Source: Adineta steineri
Taxonomy: Eukaryota > Rotifera > Eurotatoria > Adinetida > Adinetidae
NCBI GenBank assembly: GCA_905250115.1
Contig: CAJNOI010000177.1
Coordinates: 1 to 64,000 of the forward strand
DNA: 64,000 nucleotides
Reading direction: 5' to 3'
The notes under the pieces were generated by a model, which was given only the letters and a program-made list of their open reading frames with translations, did no database searches and was not told the origin of the DNA. Numbering within the stretch: the first letter of the stretch is position 1; every line of letters starts with the position of its first letter. Shown piece after piece: positions 24,135 through 34,309 of this stretch. Position numbers and translations under genes: made by a program.

Positions 24135-25570
24135 ATGGGTAGTGGTGGTAAAGACTTTAGTATTTATCAATTAGAAGAAAATTTTCTTTTGTTTTTTTAT
24201 TCAGGTTCAAAAACGATTACAATAATTAAAACTGTCACAGATCCGAATTTAATCAAAGAACTTCAACGTTATCGTGAAGAAAATTCTCTATTAATGGATA
24301 AATTTTATCAACTTACACAACAAATTGAAAAACAAAGAATAAATTCCTATGAAGATCTTCAACAAATTAATCAATATGCAGCTCAAAATTTAATTAAATT
24401 TGCTTCTAATACACAACCATTTCAATTAGGTGAACGTTCGTTTGGTGTTTTTGGTTTAACATCAACAGGAAAAAGTACAATAATCAATAAACTTATTGGA
24501 TTTGATTTAGCTGAAACAGGAGCAGGTGAAACTACACAAGAAATTCAACCATATGATGGACAAGGATATCGTCTTTATGATATTCCTGGTAGAAATGATG
24601 ATCTATCATATTTTACTATGGAGTATATTGCATTTTGGAAAGGTTTAACTGGTCGGTTAATAGTAATAACATCAACGATCGAAGAAATGACAAAAGTATT
24701 TCGTCTTCTTGATGCAATTCATCTTCGTTATGATTAGGGATGTGCAGTGTCAGTGAAAATACTGAAAAACTGACACTTAAAATATCAGTTCAGTGTCCAC
24801 CGTGCCACTGAAAATGTCGGTGTCAGTGTTCACCGAACACTGAATATAAGTGGTCGGTATCCACCGTGCCACTGAAATATCGGTGTCAGTGTCCACCGAA
24901 CACTGAATATAAGTGGTCGGTGTCCACCGTGCCACTGACATATCGGTGTCAGTGTCCACCGAACACTGAATATAAGTGGTCGGTGCCCACCGTGCCATTG
25001 AAAATATCGATGCCAGTGTTCACTGAACAGCGAAGGTATCTGTTTTCAAAATATTTTTGTGTTAAACCTTATTATTTACAACAATATATCAGTGTGTTCA
25101 CCGAAAAACTGGACGGTGAGCACCGACCACTTATATTCAGTGTTCGGTGGTCACTGACACCGATATGTCAGTGGCACGGTGGACACCGACCACTTATATT
25201 CAGTGTTCGGTGGACACTGACACCGATATTTCAGTGGCACGGTGAACACCGAACACCGAATATAAGTGTCACTGAAAATCATTGTCAGTGAAATTCAGTG
25301 CTCAGTAAACCGACACTGCACATCCCTAGTTATGATATTATTGTGAATAAATTTGATTTAGTACCTATTGAAGAAAGACAAATATTTAAACAAAAAATAG
25401 ATAAACAAATTCGTGAAAATAATCTTCAAGGTATTGATCATATTTGGTATGTAAGTGCATTGAATCCAAATCATTTTCCTCATTGGTTAGTCATGGTAGA
25501 TTCATTAACAAATAATACTAATTATATTTCTAATAATTTTGATCCAATTGATTATCTTATTTATGAATAA
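24135..25570 (+). pseudogene. IRG-like GTPase interrupted by a MITE
   Basis: This is the paralog of the gene at 22926-23734. The first exon is very short (24135-24147) with a likely 57-nt intron, though that intron is also open in frame. G1 (GLTSTGKST) and G3 (DIPGRND) are present up to 24734. A 594-bp element then breaks the exon between LRYD and the G4 region, and its first bases supply a TAG stop. The remainder resumes at 25329 with DIIVNKFDLV and continues to a normal end at 25570. Exact removal of the element plus one target-site copy would restore the frame, so the insertion is recent. Any present product would lack G4 and G5. Confidence 0.88.
24735..25328. mobile_element. hAT-like non-autonomous element (MITE), 594 bp
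   Basis: The ends are 17-bp perfect inverted repeats starting TAGGGATGTGCAGTGTC. The flanks are an exact 8-bp duplication GTTATGAT (24727-24734 and 25329-25336); both fit the hAT superfamily. The left half holds 63-bp tandem units (starting near 24839, 24902, 24965) with ATAAGTGGTCGGTG. The right half is largely their reverse complement, so the whole element can fold back. It has no coding capacity, so it would depend on a transposase elsewhere. Confidence 0.93.
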
Positions 25571-25655
25571 ATATAATTACACGTGATGGTTATATCTAAT
25601 TAAAATTTATTCTAAGTAACAAAAGATTTATTTAAAAATGAACAAAAAAACTTCA

Positions 25656-26611
25656 TCATCCACATTCATCTCCAACAATGTTCATATTATAATGATTACC
25701 TATTGGTAATTCGCCGTCTGGATTTCTTTTACGATTTTTAATACTTAGTTTTTTAAAAAGAGATTCACTTTCATTAAGAAGTGTAACAACATCATCATGT
25801 GCTCCACCTATTTTAACACCCATATGAGCACAACAAATATTTTCAAAAGGCCAATCATGTAACATATTACGCATCCAATCTCGAAATAAATATGGACTAT
25901 CTTCTGTAGGATGAAGTCCAACATTTTTAATCGATGGATGAAATACCATTTTACCATGTTTATAACCAAATAATCGAAATAAGAAATTCGGTTTATCTGC
26001 ATAAATTATTGTATCATTAATATGAAGAGTTTTGGATGATAAATGATAAACAAAAACACTTATAAAATGATTTGATGATTCAGGTTGTGGATTAATAAAT
26101 TCAGCACCTAGAATAAAAATATTTTTATTATCATATGTCAAAAAAATTTGAATTCTATAAACTGACCTGCTGGAATACGTAGTTCAACATCTGGTTGCCA
26201 CAATGTTCTTACAGTACAATCATTAAGATTTCCACTCCATGGAATTTGTGTTAATCGACGTAAATGTCGTGGTGTACCATAATAAGCTGCATTTGGATAT
26301 GATTTATAAAATGATGGAAATGATAATGTATGAAATGGATGTGTACCAATAACTGCTTCAATTTTATTTCCATTATCTGTTAAATGATTAATTTCTTGAC
26401 GAAGATGATCATTTAATTCAACTGTATCAATAACAAGAAAATTTCCTGTATGTAATTGAATAAATGACATTTGTGTTTCAATATCTATAAGTTTAGCAAG
26501 AATTCGAAAACGACTACGAACATTCCAAAACCCAGGTCCAATTTGATTTAATTCATTTTTAATTATATTTTGTGTAAGATTTGAATCTTGATATAATATT
26601 GATGATGACAT
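25656..26611 (-). CDS. metallo-beta-lactamase-like (DUF4336-like) protein
   Basis: Two exons (26167-26611 and 25656-26107, 59-nt intron) give 298 residues. The order of strands and motifs recalls the MBL fold: IQLHTGNFLVIDTVEL, then IEAVIGTHPFHTLSF in place of HxHxDH, PNAAYYGTPRHLRRL, FVYHLSSKTLHINDTIIY, and a late histidine in ICCAHMGVKIGGAHDDV. This is closest to the DUF4336 type of hypothetical proteins found in bacteria, fungi and some protists. The altered metal motif makes hydrolase activity uncertain. No signal peptide is seen. The start at 26611 is the first ATG in the open frame. Confidence 0.6.
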
Positions 26612-27105
26612 TATACAAAATAAATTTAACAAGTAACTTTTCTCGTAACAAAAAAAAACGAAGAAGAAATCAATTCATGTTAATCTTTGTTTGAATCAAC
26701 ATAAAATTACATACGTAATCAATTTATTTATCGGATGACCTTGTGAATAAGTATGACTTAGCTGCTTCATATATCACGCAAAAATGATGCTGGATAATAA
26801 AATAAATATTTGATAAAAAAAAAAAAGAATCGATAAGCAATGCCATTCATTTTTATTTTCTTTACTGATAAATAAAATATTACTTGTCTAATGTTAGTAT
26901 CTTATTTTCTTTCAAAATAAAAGAATATCAAATGAAATAAAGATACTAATTTTCTTATGAACTGTATATTCAATTGAATCATAATCATCAAAAACGATTT
27001 TCAGCATAAATTTATTTAAATGCAATGTGCTTCCAATTAACAAACTGTTTCTTTATAAACAAAAATATATTTATTTGCAACATAAATAACTTTTATACAA
27101 ATGAT
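26612..27105. other. intergenic spacer
   Basis: AT-rich; nothing recognised. Confidence 0.4.
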
Positions 27106-27673
27106 TTATGATGTAGTTATTTTACCATCACTCAATGGTAATGTTTTTGTTTCTTCTTCTACTTCTACTTCTTTCAATGTTGATTCATCATCAGTAGGAG
27201 CAACAGCTATGCGATGTATAGTTTCACCTTTTGCTTGAAGCATTTGAGCAATATTTCTAGAAAATATATATGAGAAGATATTTGTATTATTTTTATATTA
27301 AATAAAATAAATCTTTTTACTTGAATTTTCCATCTTTTGTTAGATCTTTAAACCAACCTAGATTATCGGCAATTAAATGAAGATTTGTACATGAATCACA
27401 TCGAATAATTACAACTCCTTTTTCATATGATTGACGAGTGAAAGTTTTTTGTAATGTGTGATTACATACTTTACAACGAAATTGAACTCCCATTCGTTTA
27501 GATTCTTCTCCTTGATTTATATCAGCTAAAGGAATTCGAGATTGTTGAATATTATCATTGGATTGTGATGAAATATTACGAAGAAAATAACGATAATGAT
27601 GAGTAATCACTTTCGAAGGACGAATTGTTATTATACTAGTTGCTACAAGACGTGTTAATGCAAGACGAAACAT
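27106..27673 (-). CDS. DNLZ: DNL-type zinc finger protein, mitochondrial Hsp70 escort
   Basis: Two exons (27321-27673 and 27106-27256) encode 167 residues. An Arg/Ser/Thr-rich mitochondrial presequence (MFRLALTRLVATSIITIRPS) precedes the DNL zinc finger at about residues 63-105: FRCKVCNHTLQKTF, then VIIRCDSCTNLHLIADNLGWF. The four zinc cysteines and the HLIADNLGWF signature are all present. Family members (Zim17/Hep1/DNLZ) keep mitochondrial Hsp70 soluble in the matrix. A short acidic tail is encoded by exon 2. Length and organisation are normal for the family. Confidence 0.96.
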
Positions 27674-28603
27674 GTATTTAAATTGTGTTGAATACTTAAA
27701 TGTTGAAATAGAATAAAATAGTTTTACAAACTCATATCGATGCGACTATGATATTCATGCAATAAAGTATTTCATTGGTTTTGTACATTAGAACGAATCA
27801 AACTAGTGTTATTATGGATGGCGCTATTGTTCATTTATTATTACAACGTAACCTAGAATAGAAAAAACTTTTAAAATGCGAATCTGCTATACAAAATCTG
27901 AGTTGCAAAAATATATAAGATCATAAGAAATATAGAAAGTTAAAATGGATATCTGGTAGACGTTTTATTAAGACAATAATACTATTCTTCCTTTGTTTTA
28001 GAATACAATAATGAAGATTCATAGATGTAAATAATATTGAGAAAATTTCAAATAAAAATCAAAGATAAGCTCTTAATTAGTTAGAGATATTATCATATAA
28101 TTATTAATGAACTCTGCAAAATAGAATTCGAAATGTTAATAATTGATTTTAAAGTTTTGTATTTTCATATTTCAATGAATATATGTCTCCATAATTATTC
28201 ATGTATGAATAGTTATAGTGTGAATATCATCTTAGAATTTTTCGTGATATTATACTGAATAGATTGTTATTAAATATTTAGCTTAATGTATGATGGTCAT
28301 AATAAGATCATTTTTCTGAGTTATTGATGCAATTTAAAACACAACTATATATCAAAATAACTTATTAATAGAAAATTTTAATAGTACGTTGTACGCTTTT
28401 TGTAAGAAAAAATAATTTATTCTTCGATAATTACTTTGATATACTTATAAAATATCAATTTTATCAGATGATATTATTATTTCATTTATTACATTTGCAT
28501 GTTCTTACACACAAAGATTACTTTACTTGAATTCTTGTGCACTATTATTCTTTGGTTCTTTAATAACTTTAATCTTATATCAATAATATCTCGTCTAAAA
28601 TGA
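27674..28603. other. intergenic, possibly decayed receptor sequence
   Basis: AT-rich sequence upstream of the receptor relic. The first part of that ancestral gene may be decayed here beyond recognition. Confidence 0.35.
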
Positions 28604-28840
28604 TTGTATAAAACTGATCATCATCTTTTTGTGATACTCTTTGTTCAAGTTATTTTTCTTGCTTCGTTAACTATTCTATTATCTAAGGAAAAATTTCATT
28701 CAATATTTACACTAAATAATGATAAATCGAGCATTCCTATAGCGACTGAAAATATGATTTACAATTTTGTTCTTCGTATTTATTTAGCAAATGGAATTTC
28801 ATTATATGCATATATTCGTAGTGCTGGACATATTTTTTGA
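28604..28840 (+). pseudogene. relic of a rhodopsin-like GPCR (TM6-TM7 part)
   Basis: The open frame YKTDHHLFVILFVQVIFLAS and onward matches the end of the intact receptor at 39092-40084: FVQVIFLA, the FTLN segment, and the ATENMIYNFVLR region against TIEDFIYQIALM. Only the third intracellular loop edge, TM6 and most of TM7 remain. The seventh-span motif is altered and the frame ends at AGHIF. No TM1-TM5 sequence is recognisable upstream, so this is a truncated gene copy. Confidence 0.7.
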
Positions 28841-28891
28841 CAAAGTTAATTGATACAGAAAGTAATATGAAGATATAACAATTTAAAAAAG

Positions 28892-31800
28892 CTAGAAATG
28901 ATCTTGACATGAACATGTTCCATTAGTGGAAAAATGATGAATACAGTTGGCATCACGAACCACAATCTTTACTTGGCGAATTTTAGCAATTAATTTTGTA
29001 GCTTGATCTAAACAAAAGCAAATTTATAGATAAATAAAAATTATAGAAAAAAGTCGTGTAACTTACGACAATCACCACAAACGCGAAGATTTTCTGTAAT
29101 TTGAATAAATGATGGTTTTCTTCCTTGAATAAAATGAAAGGCAATTGCAAGTCTTTCACTATGAGAACACAAAACAGATTGAATTGTTTCAGTTTCAGCT
29201 AATGGACGGGTGATCCAGCTTGAATCAGATTTATGCCCATGTTCAGTAAGTTCACATGATATACGATCAGCTTCAGCATAAATTTCTTTTGATAGACGAT
29301 GAGATTGATCATGGGCTGTAAATTGCTAAAATAAATAAATAAATAATTTTCTTTAGGATTAGAATTTTCTAGAGAAACTTCTTACTGCTATTTCACCATC
29401 CTTTTCAGTCCATGCTAAACCAGGTTGAACCTTTTTTCCTACTTGTTTGATTCGATTTAATCGAATATGTTGTGCTTCTTCATGTTGTCCCAATGAAGAA
29501 TAAATATTGGATAAAAGAATTGAACCTGACGTTAAAGTATCTTTTTCATTTTGAAATAATAATTTCATTCTTTCATAGATTTTTTCTGATACAATAGAAT
29601 TACGAGAATTACGTGCACCAGATAATATAGCCACTAAAATAAAAAACAAAAAAACCTAATTTAATATAAAAAAGAAAAACTTATTTACTATACATAGCTG
29701 AACAAGGTGGATTAGATGTCTCATAATCTTCGATTAATTTTTGTGCTTCGTCAAATAAAAAAAGACGACTTAAACAATCAATCTAAATTTAAAAAAAAAT
29801 GTTCATATTTAACATAAAAGAATTAAATAAACAAACCATTGTAGTAATAATTTTTGCTGTTTTATGATGAATCTCATTGAAGATTGAATAAGCTTCATAA
29901 AGAAGACCCGAATGAGAACATGCATTCAATACACAAATATATAAAATTTCATCATGTAAACTATTAGATATTTTTCGATATAAATCAGTAGCTTCTAAAC
30001 CCATTCGATTAAGCCCAAACGCATTAACTTAAAAAAAACATATTTGAAAAAATAAAAATACAACAAAATCAATTCACTCATGGAAGTATATGTTATAATA
30101 TCAGGTGTATCAATTGATTCAAAAATCTCTTGAGCATTTTTAATTGAACCAGCTTTTCCCTATTACAAAAACATGAATGAATAAGATTAATCATTCAGAA
30201 CATTTTCATAATCAATTCATATCAAGGGGAAAAAGCAAGATTCGGGTAGTGCATATTCCCATAGTCTCGCTTTTCCCCTCATTGATTCTGCTCACTCTCT
30301 ACTGTACTCGATCGTACCTGACCCATTCATCAGCTGTACTCCGAAGTATTGGAGTCTCCCTTTTCCTCCCTTGATCCATACCCACATATCAATTAACGAA
30401 TTGCATATCCATCGATTTTTATATAAATCTAAAGGAATTTGAGCAACAACTGATTGACATATTGAAAGCATACCAATTCGTGCACAAGCACCAATTATCT
30501 TGATTAATACAGTTACATCAACATTTATATCACTTTCTTTCATTTCTTCAAATAGTTCTAAACTTTTTAATGGTTCATTATTTATATTACATCCATTTAT
30601 CATAATTCCATAACTAATACTATCCTTTTTTTCGATCATTTTAAACAGATCTTCAGCACGTTGAACATCACCAAATCTCATTAACATATCTATTGCTGAA
30701 CTATAAATATAATTGTTCTGTATAAATTTCTTAGGCATTTCATCGAGAAGTTTTCTTCCAATTTGTCTTGCTCGATCATTACAAAGTTGAGCACATGCAT
30801 TGAAAATAATTGTATAAATGACATTATTAATACTTAAAGGTATTTGTTCAAATAAATCTAATACCTTTTCATTCATATTATTTTCAACATATCCTAAATA
30901 AAGTTTGTTTAGTTATTCATATACTTTAAGTATAAAAATACCTTTCATCATAGCACCATAAGTGATAATATCTTTTCTCTTCATTGCTTCAAACAGATTC
31001 TCAGCACTTTTAACATCACCAAATTTCATTAACATATCAATTGCTGAATTATTAATATTATTATCTTTTTCATAATTATTAGGCATTTCATCGAGAAGTT
31101 TTTTTCCAATTTTTATTGCTCGATCGTTATGAAGTTGAGCACATGCATTGAAAATAATCGTATAAATTACACTATCAAGATTTAAAGAGATTTGCTCGAA
31201 TAAATCCAAGGCTTTGTCAGACATGCTATTTTCAACATAACCTAAATAAAGTTTATTTCGTTATTAGTATATTATAAGTATGAAATTACCTTTCATCATA
31301 GCACCATAGGTAATAATATCTTTTTTCTTAATTATTTTAAACAGATCTTCAGCACGTTGAACATCACCAAATTTCATTAACATATTTATTGCTGAAGTAA
31401 GTAGAATATTATCGTTCAGAAAAGTTTTAGGCATTTGATTAAGAATATTTCTTCCAGTTTTCATTGCTCGATCATTAATAGCTCGAGTGCAAGCTCGAAA
31501 TACAAGGGCGAGAGTAGCTTCATTAGGTTGAATCTTTATTTCATCGAATAAATCGAGCACCGTTATTGACATGTTATTTGAAATAAGACCTGAAAATAAA
31601 ATGAAGTTTAATAATGAAATAATAAAAATTCTAATAATAACCTTTAAACATGGCTACATAAATGTAATTTGATTTGTTAGTAATTGCAGAGAATAAACGA
31701 GAAGCATTATTGGTATCATCAAATTGCACTAGAAATAATTATAAGATAAGATAATAGTCATTTGAATTATCTTTAATTATTAAAATATAATTGATTAATA

Positions 31801-32327
31801 TGAGATATTTTATTAAGATTAGATGTGAATGCCGTTATTGTGTTTATTCTATCAACAATCATATCTACCATTAACATAATAAACAAATGTTGGTAAAATA
31901 TTTCGAAAATCCAATTCAGTTGTACATAAAGATGAACAGTTTATTGGTTGATATTGTAGTTTCAAGCTAGAATTTCATTTGCTAAAATGTATAACTCACT
32001 GTAGAATTGAATAAGTGTTGTTTGAATATAAGGATTCTCAAGTGAATTTTGAGAAAGTTTTTTCTGTATATTCATACCACGTTGATAATCCTTTAAATTA
32101 ATACATGCTTTTAATGCCATATTAATTTCAATATCTTTACATAAATGAGATTCTTGATCAAAAATAGATAAAGCTTTTTCATATTGTTTTGAATCTATAA
32201 GTCCTTTCATTCTTGAATAAATTGCTTTTGATGATGATGATGATGATGATGACAATAAGGTCAACGATATTTTAGATCTGTTGTGATATAAAGGTAAAAT
32301 ACGACGTAACATAAATAAGTTATTCAT
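28892..32327 (-). CDS. PLS-class PPR protein with DYW cytidine deaminase domain
   Basis: Eleven exons splice in consistent phase to 838 residues. Starts: 32327, 31728, 31589, 31241, 30893, 30159, 30027, 29782, 29633, 29325, 29007. An Arg/Ser-rich N-terminus (MNNLFMLRRILPLYHNRS) suggests a mitochondrial presequence. Some 14-15 pentatricopeptide motifs follow in P-L-S triplets, with repeats of the type FGDVQRAEDLF and YGAMMKG. E-type motifs (LLSNIYSSLGQHEEAQHIR) and a PG box (VQPGLAWTE) lead into a DYW domain: zinc and catalytic signature HSERLAIAF then LRVCGDC, second zinc site CIHHF with CSC, and terminal DHF in place of DYW. In plant organelles such proteins bind RNA and convert C to U. The role here is inferred. 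Confidence 0.95.
30221..30375. mobile_element. MITE-like insert inside a PPR-gene intron
   Basis: This 155-bp block has inverted ends ATCAAGGGGAAAAAGCAAGA and, read in reverse, ATCAAGGGAGGAAAAGGGAG. It swells the intron 30160-30381 to 222 nt where most neighbours are about 50 nt. Related termini occur at about 19850-19942 and in the inverted copy near 63200. No clear target duplication is seen. Confidence 0.6.
30894..31589 (-). repeat. tandem 348-bp exon-plus-intron duplication in PPR gene
   Basis: Two consecutive exons of exactly 300 bp (31290-31589, 30942-31241) are each followed by a 48-bp intron (31242-31289, 30894-30941). The introns align along their length, both ending AACTTTATTTAG, and the next exon begins with the same 300-bp module. 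Each module encodes one P-L-S triplet. Confidence 0.9.
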
Positions 32328-34309
32328 AGTTAATATATTCTTAAAAAAACAGCACAATATTCATACTAAATTTTAGAAAAGTGAGTTTATAGATCTACTC
32401 GGAATATATTTGTTATGATATGCCAATATTTTATAATTATATTTTTCATATAGAACGATCAATTAGTTTGAGATTTTGAAGAGGAATATTATAGGCTTAT
32501 TTCTAAATCATACAAAAAAACTTATCCATACATAGCATTGAATATTAAATATGCTTAACTTTTGCAAATAGAAAGAGGGCGTTCATTGTCAATCTATTTT
32601 CAAATCGATATTTGTGTCTATACGTTCACACTTAAAAGAAGACAAAATGAAAACTATGTCGAGTGAAAAATTCATAAATTAAATAACGTTATATACTAAC
32701 CGTTTTGCATATGAATCTATGATATTATTCTTTCAATTTTTGGTCGAAATTAAATATTAAACTTTACAGTTTGTGAGCACTGATTCATCATTGCTTTATA
32801 GAATGAGTATATATTCAATCTTTAGATTTATTATATAGACATAAATACATTTGTTATTTTTAAAATAAAAAATAAAGAAAGATTTCTTTCTGGCATAAAT
32901 AAATGATCATATATATTATAATCATATTCTTTCGTATCCTGAACATCATTTTGATATATCATATTATCAAAAAATGAAGATAATTCATGGGAAGATGCAT
33001 ACAAAAAAACAATTCCATTTATATCATATGTTTCAATATCATATAGTCATTTCTAGAAAAAAAAGACTTTGATAGAAAATGATACATTTATTCTTTATTA
33101 CAAAGAAAAATAATTGAAATAACACTTACCTTTTATAGATTTTATAAAATAGACACAACTTTTCCTCGAATATGAAATAATTAATAAAATTATAATTCTA
33201 AAAGATTCATTTTATGAAAAATTGAATCATTGTTCTTAAAATTTATAAAACGGACTAAAATAAAAGAAAATAACTTTTTTTTTCTTTAGAGATTTCTTTT
33301 CTCGAGCAATGAATATTGTACCTAGTAAAACTAATGCTAAAGTTTGAGAATTGTTTCCGTAATCGACAACATATATGATAATGTTTGATTATCAATTTTA
33401 CTTCGATCCAATATTAGTTCAACAGATCTATTCGACGTATTTGAAACAAGGTAGTGCTCATCCGATGGATTCGCAGACCCTTCTCTGAAAAAAAATTTTC
33501 TTTGATTATTATTAACAAGTAACGCTCGTTCAGAGACTTGCTCAGCTCTTTCTTGTAGAAAACGTGTTCTACAATACTATTGAACTTTTTACTTGTACAG
33601 TTTCCAAAAACTAACATCAGATTCGGATTGTCCGACCCCGATTACCTTTGATCAATCATTTTCTGATCATCACCGATAAGTTTTCATTGACTTATAAAAT
33701 GCTGCAATCTGATTGGCTTGGACAAACAAACGGACGAACTTTACGCATTTTAACGACCCTGTTTAACGAGCCTGTAACTCTTTCTTTCAGAAAAGGGAAT
33801 AACTTCATTATCGAGCAATCACATAAAAGTTAAATAAGATGGGCAATCTACAGATATACTAGAATTTTGGTTTAATGAATCAATAGAGAATAATGCAATC
33901 CAAAGTTTTACTATTTCATTGAATACAAATTTGTACTCAAAGGATGTGAACGTAAGTAGAGAAACTAGTCTTATACTCTCACATAACCACACCCTTCTTA
34001 TTTTTATAAGTCTTCCTTTTCTTGCTTTTTGCTGTTAGAATATTTTATGGGTGATCATAAACATTAAAATTAATTCGTATGTTTATCGTACAACAATAAA
34101 TCATCAGCTCACATATATTTCAACAGTAATACTTATGTAGATAGATTTTCAGTTAGATTATCTTATTTTACATATCTGCTTTTTCTATTAAAATCCACGG
34201 TATTTATGTTGTATCCTATTTAATTACTTTATTTTACTTAAAATAAATATTACAAAAAAATAAATTAACAATGATAAAGTAAAATAAAAAATTATAATTT
34301 TAATAGTTT
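32328..34309. other. intergenic, about 2 kb, with a dispersed-repeat stretch
   Basis: The interval 33510-33590 contains AACAAGTAA-GCTCGT followed by GACTTGCT and CTCTTTCTTGTAGAAA, matched by a similar stretch near 59005-59060. A minus-strand hydrophobic frame around 33295-33360 (LALVLLGTIFIAREKKS) may be a relic exon. The rest is plain AT-rich spacer. Confidence 0.4.

Noticed and set aside
24777..25291. Open frames of 73-141 codons on both strands within the MITE
   Set aside because: They are by-products of 63-bp subrepeats whose length is a multiple of three, and show repeated low-complexity peptides; no protein is implied.
24727..25329. The MITE acting as a new spliceable intron
   Set aside because: GT and AG exist at the right places but their use would remove 603 nt, one more than needed, and shift the frame.
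31729..31999. Possible extra PPR exon with an open frame (around 31860-31970)
   Set aside because: Its phase does not join exon 1, whereas skipping it joins QTTLIQFY to MQFDDTNNASRLF perfectly, as expected in a PPR repeat.
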